From NCBI GenBank assembly GCA_964592755.1, contig CAZQFS010000014.1, positions 1 through 34,423 of the forward strand: a DNA stretch of 34,423 bases. Reading direction: 5' to 3'. Numbering within the stretch: the stretch's first letter is position 1; every line of letters starts with the position of its first letter. Positions 6,594-14,781 of the stretch are shown piece after piece. The notes beneath the pieces were generated by a model, which was not told the origin of the DNA, did no database searches, and saw only the letters and a list, made by a program, of their open reading frames with translations. This DNA comes from CAZQFS01 sp964592755. GTDB lineage: Bacteria > Hydrothermota > Tepidihabitantia > Tepidihabitantales > Tepidihabitantaceae. The position numbers and the translations under genes are program-made.

Positions 6594-8495
6594 TCACCTC
6601 AGCATCAGCACCAGGAAAAAGACCAGCCCGCCGACAAATGCCCACGCAACGTAGACGGGCAGAACCCCGGTCGCCAGACTCGAGAGCAGCCGTGCGCCGG
6701 CCAGGGTCAGGCGGCCCAAGGCCCGATAGAGCAGTTGGAGCGCCGCATCTACCAGTTCCTCGAATACCGCGGCAAGGCCGCGCGCCACCCCGACTACCCA
6801 GTTGTACAGATCAAAAGCACCCGCGCCGCCAAACCGCAGCAGCTCGTCGAGAATCGGCAGGTGTTTGACCGACGAGTAGAAAGCCGTACCGGTCACGCGA
6901 CTCTCTTCGTCGTCGGCGATCCTCTCGCCGCCGACAAATGTCCGGCCAGGCACAGGTTTCGCACCGGTTCCGAACAGATACACCGTAAGGCCGACCGCCA
7001 GCGCGACCAGCATCAGTAATGTGACCAGAACCGGCTGCCATATCCCCGGGACCTCAATCAGCATCGGCAGGCTCGGGTAGATGAAACCGCGCAAGGGCAG
7101 TTGCCAGGCCAGGACCCCGAAAACAACGCATAACGCGGCCAGCACCGCGGGTGGCAGCCACATGGCGAATCCGACTTCGCGCACGCGGGCAAGACTCCCA
7201 GGCCGCTGGCCGAAGAACATCGAGTGCAGCAGCTTGAGGAACGACGCCAAGGTCAGCACACTGCCGAGCATAGCACAGACCAGAAACACAACGGCCAGAC
7301 CATTGCCCTCACGTCCGACCCCGATGACACCTTGGTATACCATCCACTTCGAGGCGAAGCCGTTCAGCGGCGGTACACCGGAGATGGCCATGGCGCACAC
7401 CAGGAACGAAACAAAGGTCACCGGCATCTGCCGGGCCACGCCGCCGAGCTGGTCAATATCATCGGTTTTGGCCCAGTGCTCAACCGAACCGGCCGACAGG
7501 AAAAGCCCGGCCTTGTAGATAGCATGATTCAGCATGTGGAACAGACCGCCGGCAATCCCGACCGGGATTCCGGTGCCGATGCCGAGCACCATGTATCCAA
7601 CCTGGGACACGGCGTGGAAGGAGAGCAGCTTCATCACCCGCTTCTGAACCAACGCCATCATCACCGCGCCCAGAATCGTCACCGAGCCGACCGCCATCAA
7701 GGTATTCCTGACCGCAAGGTTGCCCGCGATGTCAAACATGTAAGTCGCCAGGCGCGTCAGCAGGTAGATTCCCAGGAGCTTGTCGAGTGAAGCCGGAATG
7801 TAGGCCATGACCGTTGCCGGCGCGGTCTCGGCCGCGGCCGGAATCCAGGAATGGAATGGCATCGAGCCGGCCTTGGCGAGGGCACCGGCCGTGATGAGCA
7901 GGAACGCCGCGATGTTTGATGGCTGACTCAGCGCCAGCGGCACGGAGGGGGCAAGGTCAATCCAGTTCCCGTGAATCAGCAGCGCGATTCCGGTGAGCAT
8001 CAGAAAATCCGACAGCCCGACGATGACCAAAGCCTTGGTCGCCACCGCCTCTGCGCCCTTCCTGCCAACCAACAGCAACCCGTACACCACGGCGAGCATT
8101 GCGCCCCAGAAGAAGAGCATCACTACAAGGTTCGCCGCCAGGACCACGCCATTTGCACAAGCCAGACCCAGAAGCAGGTACAGGTAGTAGCCCCGCAGCC
8201 CATCCTTCCCCTTCATGTACCGGAAGGAGAACACAACCACGAGGATAGCGAAAACGGCAGTGAAGAGCAGGATGAATCCGGCGAGCGCATCGAGCCGAAA
8301 CGCGATCGGTATTCCGGCTGTGGACATCGGCTCCAGCATCAGCACGCTGCCGCGCGACTGGAAGAAGAGTCGCACCGCGTAGTACAGTGTGATGACCGCG
8401 CCGATGAAGCTGAACTCGTTGCGCAAGCGACCCGCGATGTAGCCGAGCAGACCGGCGAGGACCGGAACCAGTATGACCAGCAGGAACGGATGCAT
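6594..8495 (-). CDS. NuoL/MnhA/HyfB-like proton-translocating membrane subunit
   Basis: About 633 residues, the longest membrane subunit of the operon. I place the start at ATG 8495, coupled by TGATG to the upstream gene; a GTG at 8498 is an alternative. Core features include LAKAGSMPFHSWIPAAAETAPAT (shown in two overlapping pieces: AKAGSMPFHSW and PAAAETAPATVMAY), KLLSFHAVSQVGYMVLGIG and NHAIYKAGLFLSAGSVEHW, i.e. the TM7 Lys and the TM8/TM12 residues of the NuoL family. The C-terminal ~120 residues contain a soluble GGERI...TGTAFYSSV segment followed by amphipathic and hydrophobic helices, like HyfB/HycC and NuoL-type lateral extensions. Expected to pump H+ or Na+ in response to hydrogenase turnover. 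Confidence 0.9.
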   Translation of the reverse strand: MHPFLLVILVPVLAGLLGYIAGRLRNEFSFIGAVITLYYAVRLFFQSRGSVLMLEPMSTAGIPIAFRLDALAGFILLFTAVFAILVVVFSFRYMKGKDGLRGYYLYLLLGLACANGVVLAANLVVMLFFWGAMLAVVYGLLLVGRKGAEAVATKALVIVGLSDFLMLTGIALLIHGNWIDLAPSVPLALSQPSNIAAFLLITAGALAKAGSMPFHSWIPAAAETAPATVMAYIPASLDKLLGIYLLTRLATYMFDIAGNLAVRNTLMAVGSVTILGAVMMALVQKRVMKLLSFHAVSQVGYMVLGIGTGIPVGIAGGLFHMLNHAIYKAGLFLSAGSVEHWAKTDDIDQLGGVARQMPVTFVSFLVCAMAISGVPPLNGFASKWMVYQGVIGVGREGNGLAVVFLVCAMLGSVLTLASFLKLLHSMFFGQRPGSLARVREVGFAMWLPPAVLAALCVVFGVLAWQLPLRGFIYPSLPMLIEVPGIWQPVLVTLLMLVALAVGLTVYLFGTGAKPVPGRTFVGGERIADDEESRVTGTAFYSSVKHLPILDELLRFGGAGAFDLYNWVVGVARGLAAVFEELVDAALQLLYRALGRLTLAGARLLSSLATGVLPVYVAWAFVGGLVFFLVLMLR

Positions 8496-9730
8496 CACAT
8501 CACCCCGGCCAGTCCGACCACACTCGTCTCCAGCAGATTGACCGACACGTTATAGAAAATGCCGGCCGCGAGCGAGACAATCGCCATCACGACCACAAGA
8601 ACCACAGACAGGTGGGAGACCGACGCCGACTCGCGTTCGGTTGTCACACCAAGGAAGACCCGTGAGTACAGGCGCGTGAGGTAGAGCACGGTGAACAGCG
8701 CCGAGCCCACGGCCGCAAGCCCGAGCGCGAGGTTCTGCCTGACCACGGCAATCAGCACCCCAAGCTTGGCAAAGAAACCAAGGAATGGCGGTATCCCGAC
8801 AATCGAAAGCACCAACATCGCCGCGGCTCCGGCCAGCACCGGAGACCTGCGGGCCAACCCGCCCAGGTCGTCAAGCGCGGTCTTGCCCGTGGCATCTTCC
8901 ACCGTACCCACGGCAAAGAAGAGCCCTGACTTGGCTACAGCATGGGCAGCCACATAGAGCACCGCGCCCATGATGCCGTAGTAGCCGGCGACAGCCAGAC
9001 CCAGAAACATGAACCCGAGCTGACCGATGGTCGAGTACGCGAGCACAGAACGGGTCGAGCCGGAGACAAGGGCCATGCCGCCCGCCACCAGGCTTGAAAC
9101 CAGCGCCAGCACTGCGACGAACTCCATGAACCCGATGGGCGGCACGAGCGTACCGACGAACAACTTCAGGAACAACACAACACCGAGGTTCTCGGCAATA
9201 CCGGAGAGCAGAGCACACACCGGTGCCGGCGCAGCACGATAGGCCCGGGGCAGCCAGACATGCAGCGGCAGCGTCGCGGACTTGGCCAGAATCCCGATAA
9301 GGACGAGAGCCGCTGGCGCCCAGGAAACAGCCTGACCAGACAGCTCATCAAGACTCAGACTGCCGTTTTCGACCAGAATCAAAGCCAGACCAACGAGCAT
9401 CAGCGTCGCGGCTCCGAAATTGACATACCATGCCCAAGCGCTCGCGCTGACGTCATCCTCGGTTCGGAAGAACGCCACCAAACGCCAGAGCGCGAATGTG
9501 GCAAGCTCCCACATAGCGAAAACCACCAGCAGATTCCGCGCATAGACCACGCCGAGCGCGCTGCCGACCAGAAGGAGTAGGAAGACCGTGTACTCCACGA
9601 GCTCTGAACTACGACCGCGCAGCCGGGCCAGCGAATACACCAGCGCAGCCAGCCCCACGAGACCAAGGACCCCAGCGACAAACGCCTCCATCGGACCGCC
9701 GGAGAAGTCGAGCCAGTTACCCAGACTCAC
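8495..9730 (-). CDS. NuoN/HyfF-like antiporter-type membrane subunit
   Basis: 411 residues. The GTG at 9730 forms a GTGA overlap with the stop of the [NiFe] large-subunit gene; the open frame upstream to 9847 lies entirely within that gene and is rejected. Conserved positions are visible: the TM5 Glu in FAMWELATFALWRLVAF, the TM7 Lys in AKSATLPLHVWLPRAY with APAPVCALLSG, and the TM8/TM12 residues in VLAYSTIGQLGFMFLGLA and HAVAKSGLFFAVG. It is shorter than NuoM/N proteins (about 480-490), mainly at the ends. It is the first of three antiporter-like proteins downstream of the catalytic core, so the membrane arm is larger than that of archaeal MBH. Confidence 0.9.
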   Translation of the reverse strand: MSLGNWLDFSGGPMEAFVAGVLGLVGLAALVYSLARLRGRSSELVEYTVFLLLLVGSALGVVYARNLLVVFAMWELATFALWRLVAFFRTEDDVSASAWAWYVNFGAATLMLVGLALILVENGSLSLDELSGQAVSWAPAALVLIGILAKSATLPLHVWLPRAYRAAPAPVCALLSGIAENLGVVLFLKLFVGTLVPPIGFMEFVAVLALVSSLVAGGMALVSGSTRSVLAYSTIGQLGFMFLGLAVAGYYGIMGAVLYVAAHAVAKSGLFFAVGTVEDATGKTALDDLGGLARRSPVLAGAAAMLVLSIVGIPPFLGFFAKLGVLIAVVRQNLALGLAAVGSALFTVLYLTRLYSRVFLGVTTERESASVSHLSVVLVVVMAIVSLAAGIFYNVSVNLLETSVVGLAGVM

Positions 9731-10914
9731 CTGAACCTGCCTTTCAACGACTCGGTCTTCTCCCACGAAAGCCGCAGCAGCTCCCTGCCCGAGTACTTCA
9801 GACGACCATCCTCGAACGCGGCCATGCGCTCGGTGCAGCAGTAGCACGGGTCGACCGCAGCCAAAGTCAGGGCCGCGTCAGCGATTGAGCCACCGCGCAC
9901 CGCCACGACGTTTGATGCGATGTTCATGAAGCTGGGCGCGCGAACCTTGTGCCGCAGGGGGCGGTTGGTCCCGTCCGAGCGGATGTAGTGGAACACCTCG
10001 CCACGCGGCGCCTCCGTGTGGCCGATGCCCTCGCCCGGTGGGACTTCGTCAATCCTCGTCTCAATCGGGCCGTCCGGCAGGTCTTTCAAACATCCCCGGA
10101 TGATCCTCGACGACTCGAATATCTCCAGGAGCCGGGCTTTGGCCTTGGCGAAGACGTCACCCTCGGTCAGCACGATAACATCCCACGGAACCTTGTCATA
10201 GGCAGCGTGCGGGTCGTCGCGCCGAACGTCAATGTCCACGCCCGAAGGCCGCGCGGTCGGCCCGGTAACCGAGTAGGCAATCGCCTGCTCCCGCGTCAAC
10301 ACGCCCACACCCTCAAGCCGTGCGCGAATAATCGGGTCGTCGAGCACCGCTTTGGTCAGCATCATCGTCTTCTTGTCACACACGTCCATGACCGCGAGTA
10401 TCTGCGGTATCTGCTCCGGCTTGATATCGCGCCTGACCCCGCCCGGCTTGTTCATGGCATAGTGATTCCGATTGCCAGTAATCATCTCGAACAACTCAAG
10501 GACATGCTCGCGGTAACGCCACGCCCACATCCAGACCGTGTTGTAACCGATGAAATGACCGGCCAGCCCGACCCAGAGCAGGTGCGAGTGAATCCGCTCC
10601 AGCTCGTGGATAATCGAGCGGATATAGTCGGCCCGGGGCGGCGGCTTGATGCCCGCGCAGTCTTCAATCGCCAACACGCAGGCCAGGGGGTGCGAATTGG
10701 AACAAATGCCGCAGATGCGCTCAACCAGGAAAGGCACTTGGTCGTAGGTCAGCTCGGGCGAGATGAACTCGTGGCCACGGTGATTGTATCCGAGGTTGAT
10801 CTCGAGATCCACGACCTTCTCGCCCTCGACGATGAGCTTGAAGAACTCCGGCTCTTCCTGCAGGGGATGATACGGCCCAATCGGGACGATTCGCCTATCG
10901 CTCATGGGCCTCAT
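9727..10914 (-). CDS. mbhL: group 4 membrane-bound [NiFe] hydrogenase large subunit (NuoD/HycE-like)
   Basis: 395 residues. Both nickel-binding motifs are intact: L1 ERICGICSNSH (Cys68, Cys71) and L2 DPCYCCTER (Cys357, Cys360). This separates a true [NiFe] hydrogenase from complex I NuoD, which lacks these cysteines. The N-terminus RRIVPIGPYHP is typical of group 4 enzymes. Only about 35 residues follow L2; whether there is a maturation cleavage site cannot be judged. Start at ATG 10914, or ATG 10905 three codons later; both overlap the NuoC-like gene (stop TAG at 10895). Expected reaction: 2H+ + 2e- to H2 (or the reverse) on the cytoplasmic side, coupled to the membrane arm. No hyp maturation genes lie in the window. 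Confidence 0.95.
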   Translation of the reverse strand: MRPMSDRRIVPIGPYHPLQEEPEFFKLIVEGEKVVDLEINLGYNHRGHEFISPELTYDQVPFLVERICGICSNSHPLACVLAIEDCAGIKPPPRADYIRSIIHELERIHSHLLWVGLAGHFIGYNTVWMWAWRYREHVLELFEMITGNRNHYAMNKPGGVRRDIKPEQIPQILAVMDVCDKKTMMLTKAVLDDPIIRARLEGVGVLTREQAIAYSVTGPTARPSGVDIDVRRDDPHAAYDKVPWDVIVLTEGDVFAKAKARLLEIFESSRIIRGCLKDLPDGPIETRIDEVPPGEGIGHTEAPRGEVFHYIRSDGTNRPLRHKVRAPSFMNIASNVVAVRGGSIADAALTLAAVDPCYCCTERMAAFEDGRLKYSGRELLRLSWEKTESLKGRFR

Positions 10915-11347
10915 TCCGTCTCTCGTAGTCTCGCCGCAACGGATACTTGCCTTTGTCCCAGTCCGTATCCGAGGTAAGCAGCGGCATCAGGTTCGGGTGC
11001 CCCGGGAAGTCGATACCGAGCAGCTCGTGCATCTCCCGTTCAATCCAGTTTGCGGCAGGAAACCACGACGCCTGGGACTCAATTCTCGGGTCGTCTTTGG
11101 GTGCCAGCACTTTGAGCGTGTACATCGTGCCGGTCTTGTCCTCGGAAAAGTGGTACAGCACCTCGAACCCGTCCCGCGTATCAATACCGGTGCAGATGGC
11201 CAACCTCATCCCGCATTCCCGATGCAGCAGCCTGGCCGCCTCGGTCAGCTGCTCCCGCGGAATCCTGATGTAGAGCCGCCGCGGGTTGTGCTCATGCACC
11301 TCGGCTGACGGTATCAACTGCTTGAGCTTGGCTTCAGCGTCTCTCAT
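10895..11347 (-). CDS. mbhK: NuoC/MbhK-like hydrogenase subunit
   Basis: 150 residues. The ATG at 11347 gives an ATGA overlap with the small-subunit stop; the open frame upstream to 11518 is antisense-type sequence within that gene. The C-terminal signature NWIEREMHELLGIDFPGHP with a following PLLTSD matches the 30-kDa/NuoC family (E.ElyDlfGi.F.GHP). The N-terminal ferredoxin-like half (LYIRIPREQL...ICTGIDTRDGFEVLYHF) is also typical. It is a structural subunit that joins the large and small subunits in the peripheral arm. Confidence 0.92.
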   Translation of the reverse strand: MRDAEAKLKQLIPSAEVHEHNPRRLYIRIPREQLTEAARLLHRECGMRLAICTGIDTRDGFEVLYHFSEDKTGTMYTLKVLAPKDDPRIESQASWFPAANWIEREMHELLGIDFPGHPNLMPLLTSDTDWDKGKYPLRRDYERRNEAHER

Positions 11348-11760
11348 AGCTTGGCGAGTGCCTTGACCACTCCAAGAATCATCGCCTCGGGCTTGGGCGG
11401 ACAGCCCGGGATGTATGCGTGTACCGGCATGTACCTGTCGTACGGGCCCACGACGTTGTACGAGTTGCGGAAGATCTGCTTTCCGCACGCGCAGGTTCCG
11501 ACACCAATGACCAAGCATGGCTTCGGTGTCTGCTCGTAGACTTCCAGCACACGCGGAAGTGACTTGCGATTGATCACCCCGGTTACCAAGAGGGCGTCGG
11601 CATGGCGTGGCGAACCGACCAGCACGATACCGAACCGCTCGACGTCATAGCGTGGCGTCAGGAGCTCCAGTATCTCGATGTCGCAGTTGTTGCACGGCGC
11701 CGCAGCCAGGTGGTACACCCACGGTGACTTCTTCAGACCCCAGATGCGTGAATCTCTCAT
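11344..11760 (-). CDS. mbhJ: [NiFe] hydrogenase small subunit (NuoB/MbhJ-like)
   Basis: 138 residues. It carries the four cysteines for the proximal [4Fe-4S] cluster: CNNC near residues 23-26, GTCACG near 92-97, and YIPGCPPKPEA near the C-terminus. No medial or distal cluster domain is present, as in all group 4 enzymes and NuoB. The ATG at 11760 overlaps the NuoH-like stop (ATGA). It passes electrons between the NiFe site and the NuoI-like ferredoxin encoded at the end of the operon. Confidence 0.94.
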   Translation of the reverse strand: MRDSRIWGLKKSPWVYHLAAAPCNNCDIEILELLTPRYDVERFGIVLVGSPRHADALLVTGVINRKSLPRVLEVYEQTPKPCLVIGVGTCACGKQIFRNSYNVVGPYDRYMPVHAYIPGCPPKPEAMILGVVKALAKL

Positions 11761-12686
11761 AGCCCCGCGAACGCCAGAATCACAGCCACGATTCCCAGCG
11801 GCGCCAGTAACAGCCAGAAGAAACGCAGCGCGTGGTCAATCTTGAACCGCGGGTTGGTATTCTTGATGAGCACCACCAGCACGACGACCAACAGGAACTT
11901 AAGAGCGGCCCACCAGTTCGCCAAGCCGCCCCAGAACACGGTCACGAGGAACAATGGCAGCAGCAGGAGCATCATCGCCCGCGCCAGCTTGAAGGCAGCG
12001 AGCGGTGCGCCCGAATACTCAATCAGGACGCCGGACATGATTTCCTGTTCAGCTTCGGCAATGTCGAACGGAGGATACCCGAGTTTGGCCTGAATGCAAA
12101 TCACGACGATGACCGTAGCGATGGCCCCGGAGAGCGAACCGAGGAAAGGACCCGAGCCCTGCTGCGCCATCACCAAGTCGCCCAGCCGGAATGCTCCGTG
12201 GCTCTTGATCACCGGCACGGCCAACGCCAGAAGGAACGGCAGTTCGTACCCAAGATAGAGCGTCATCTCGCGTGATGCGCCGACCGCGGAAAGCGGGTTG
12301 CGCGATGCCGACGCGCCGATAATCAAAGCCAGCGGCGGCAAGGCGAACAGATACACGAGCACAATCAGGTCCCCAGCGAATGCAATGTGGGGAAAGAAGT
12401 TGGAGTAGAACAGCATGACCGCAGTCAGACACATCGCCACCAGGCCAAGCAACGGCGCGAGCAGGAAGGTCATCCGCGCCGCACCGTCAGGCACGACCGT
12501 CTGCTTGAGCATCAGCTTCAGGAAGTCGGCAAAGGGCTGGTAGAACGGCGGCCCTTTGCGCCACTGGACCCTCGCCGACACGAACCGGTCAACCCAGGTC
12601 AGCACCATGCCGGCGACCGCGCTGAACAGGAAGCCTGGGAAGATAAGAAAGGCAAAAGCCAGTTTCCAACCGGTCCAGCCGATCAT
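11757..12686 (-). CDS. mbhM: NuoH/HyfC/MbhM-like membrane anchor subunit
   Basis: 309 residues, about eight membrane helices. The ATG at 12686 (ATGA overlap with the ferredoxin stop, GGAGGAG just upstream) is preferred to the ATG at 12698, which would contain the Shine-Dalgarno inside the gene. The conserved loop RKGPPFYQPFADFLKLMLK and the acidic segment PFDIAEAEQEIMSGVLIEYS mark the NuoH family, where these residues form the junction between peripheral arm and proton channel. It anchors the hydrogenase core to the Mrp-like arm. Confidence 0.93.
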   Translation of the reverse strand: MIGWTGWKLAFAFLIFPGFLFSAVAGMVLTWVDRFVSARVQWRKGPPFYQPFADFLKLMLKQTVVPDGAARMTFLLAPLLGLVAMCLTAVMLFYSNFFPHIAFAGDLIVLVYLFALPPLALIIGASASRNPLSAVGASREMTLYLGYELPFLLALAVPVIKSHGAFRLGDLVMAQQGSGPFLGSLSGAIATVIVVICIQAKLGYPPFDIAEAEQEIMSGVLIEYSGAPLAAFKLARAMMLLLLPLFLVTVFWGGLANWWAALKFLLVVVLVVLIKNTNPRFKIDHALRFFWLLLAPLGIVAVILAFAGL

Positions 12687-13147
12687 GCTCTCCTCCAATG
12701 GGCGTGCCTCGACAGGTACCGGGCGCCCGTCTGCTTCTCAGGTTTCTCCGGCTCTTCGACGAACTGGAGGGCGCCGGTCGGGCAGGTGGTCACGCAACGC
12801 GGACCTTCGGGTCGGTCGCTGCACAAGGTGCACTTCTGGGACATATGACGCACAAGGCCGGGTTCGATGACGCCGAACGGACAGGCCAGGGCACATGAGC
12901 GGCAACCCACACAATGGAAATCTGACTTACGCACGACCCCGGTCTCCGGATTGCGAACAATCACCTGGAACGGACACGCCGCCGCGCACAACGGCTCTTC
13001 GCAGTGCCGGCAGCCTTGCGCCAGAGAAACGGCCGGGCTCGCTTCTCCCAGCCGGATTCTCGCCTCGCCCTTGAACTGACTCCGGCACGCCGCTTCACAC
13101 GACCGACAGCCAATGCAGTAGTCCAGCCGCAGCACCAGGCGCTTCAT
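12683..13147 (-). CDS. HycB/FdhB-like polyferredoxin (four [4Fe-4S] clusters)
   Basis: 154 residues. The ATG at 13147 gives an ATGA overlap with the molybdopterin-protein stop; a GTG at 13153 is an alternative. Four cysteine groups are visible in the dicluster-pair pattern of the DMSO-reductase electron-transfer subunit family: CIGCRSCEAAC, CRHCEEPLCAAAC, CVGCRSCALAC and CTLC...CVTTC. That family normally transfers electrons between a Mo/W catalytic subunit and a membrane or hydrogenase partner. Its place between the Mo-family gene and the hydrogenase core matches the role of HycB in formate hydrogenlyase. Confidence 0.9.
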   Translation of the reverse strand: MKRLVLRLDYCIGCRSCEAACRSQFKGEARIRLGEASPAVSLAQGCRHCEEPLCAAACPFQVIVRNPETGVVRKSDFHCVGCRSCALACPFGVIEPGLVRHMSQKCTLCSDRPEGPRCVTTCPTGALQFVEEPEKPEKQTGARYLSRHAHWRRA

Positions 13148-14781
13148 ACCCACACCGACCTATTCTCGCTGTGCGCCGCCGCCACCCGTGCCGCCTTCTC
13201 AACCTCAATCCGAGCGGGCGCCACCGTAACGTCACCCGTCAGCTCATCAACCGTCAGGGATAACATGGCCCGATTGCGGTGTACGTTGACCCCGATTGCC
13301 AGCACGCCGGGCGTGACCGCATCCGTAACATGAACCCTGAACTCAAGTTCGGCAGACATGGTCTTCACTTTCAGGAAATCCTGCTCGCCGACCTGCAGCC
13401 TCGCTGCATCGGTCCGGTTGACGAGCACCGTCTCCTCCGGGTCGTGGAAACCACGCAGGCCAATCGCCTTCTTCTCGCCAACCAAGAGCCACTCAGCCAA
13501 CCCCCGGGTGATATCCGCAGCCTTCGCCGCCATCGCCACCACCTCACTCACAGAAGCCGGCTTGGCCGAGACCCAGGCAACCTCCGGCGCGCTGCCGAAC
13601 CACCCCAGAACCTGTCCAAACTCTCTGCTTCCACTCAAAGGCGATGCCAACGCTGTCCGCTCAATCGGACCCCAGTAAGAACTGCCGGTGGACGAACGCT
13701 CAAGCTCGGCAGCCAATGGGAGCACCAGGCCGCGTATCCGCGGGTCAGGTCTGAAGATGGAAGTCGCCACCAGGTGCTCGACCTTGCTCAACTCGGGGAA
13801 TACATCGGCATAGCTGTACGGGAAAAGCCCACCGGTCCAGAAGACCATCCTGATGCCGCCTTCATTGATTCTGCGCCGCAGGTCAGCAAATCGCATCGGC
13901 CCGGGCGGTAGCGCAGTCTCACGGAACCCGACAAACGACTTGGCCCCGGCCCTGGCCACCAACTGACTGGCAAGACTGTGCAACGCCGGGTGATAGACGC
14001 GCCCGGTGTGCATCGCGCTGCCCACAAACCCGGGAACGTCCGGACCAAGCATGGCCGCGGCCGACTCAAGGGCCTGACGGCTCACTCCGGCGACTCGGGC
14101 GAAGCGCTCCACATCAACGCCCGGCACGGCCTTCGGGTCTATCAGGGATGCAAGTGCGACCAGCGCCAAAGGCTCGGTCCCTGGCCGGACCTGTAGGAAA
14201 CTGTGAGCGAATCCGGACTGGGGGGTACGAATCGAGTCAATGACCACGAGCCTACTCTTCCGGTCTGCGTACCGGGCATCGAGCATGCGCCAGCTCGCAA
14301 CCGGGGACGTGCTGAACACGTCTCCGACCAAGAGCACGGCCCGGGCAGACTCTACCTGGGCAGGCGTCGCATCGGATACACCTTCCAGCCGATAGTTGAA
14401 GCTGTTCTCCGGCTCGATGTGACCGCAGACCAGGTTACCCGTGCCCAGTTCGCGGGCCAGTCCGTGCAGCCGGCGTACCTCGTCAGCCGACCGGCCGCGG
14501 CTGTAGACAATGGCCAGCTCTTCCGGCTTCACCTGAGAAAGCCAGTCTCGCACCATGGCCTCGGCTTCAGGCCAAGTCGTATCCCGGCCGTCAAACAGAG
14601 GCCGGCACAGACGGTCTCGGTGGTCAATGACAATGTTCGCGCTGTTGCCACGCGGGCAGAGCCGGCCCCGGTTCACCACGGCGTCTGGGAAGTAATGCAT
14701 CTTGTGCTCAACGCCGTTCCACACCACACCTGAAGTGCAGCCGTTGAGGCAGAAAGGGCAGGTCGTGCGTCTGGCGTCCAT
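13144..14781 (-). CDS. molybdopterin oxidoreductase family protein, short, substrate unknown
   Basis: 545 residues. The N-terminus has CPFCLNGC (Cys8, Cys11, Cys15) and a fourth Cys in RGRLCPRGN, the [4Fe-4S] site of the FDH/NuoG/FwdB group. A Rossmann-like Mo-bisPGD region follows (LAIVYSRGRSADEV, AVLLVGDVFSTSPVASW), then a shorter domain III, and a C-terminal MoCo-binding beta-barrel (NRTDAARLQVGEQDFL, VTPGVLAIGVNV). Formate dehydrogenases are usually about 700 residues. The segment GTGNLVCGHIEPENSF occupies the place where FDH has GTNNVDCCARV(U/C)H, and the position of the catalytic Sec/Cys appears to be Pro/Glu; one Cys lies about five positions earlier. It is therefore either an unusual Mo/W enzyme or a NuoG-like electron conduit. 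The ATG at 14781 overlaps the upstream stop (TGATG). Confidence 0.82.
   Translation of the reverse strand: MDARRTTCPFCLNGCTSGVVWNGVEHKMHYFPDAVVNRGRLCPRGNSANIVIDHRDRLCRPLFDGRDTTWPEAEAMVRDWLSQVKPEELAIVYSRGRSADEVRRLHGLARELGTGNLVCGHIEPENSFNYRLEGVSDATPAQVESARAVLLVGDVFSTSPVASWRMLDARYADRKSRLVVIDSIRTPQSGFAHSFLQVRPGTEPLALVALASLIDPKAVPGVDVERFARVAGVSRQALESAAAMLGPDVPGFVGSAMHTGRVYHPALHSLASQLVARAGAKSFVGFRETALPPGPMRFADLRRRINEGGIRMVFWTGGLFPYSYADVFPELSKVEHLVATSIFRPDPRIRGLVLPLAAELERSSTGSSYWGPIERTALASPLSGSREFGQVLGWFGSAPEVAWVSAKPASVSEVVAMAAKAADITRGLAEWLLVGEKKAIGLRGFHDPEETVLVNRTDAARLQVGEQDFLKVKTMSAELEFRVHVTDAVTPGVLAIGVNVHRNRAMLSLTVDELTGDVTVAPARIEVEKAARVAAAHSENRSVWV

Noticed and set aside
9727..11760. Reading the NuoB/C/D/H/I-like genes as part of respiratory complex I
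   Set aside because: The large subunit keeps all four Ni-binding cysteines (CGIC and CYCC), which complex I NuoD has lost, and NuoE/F/A are absent.
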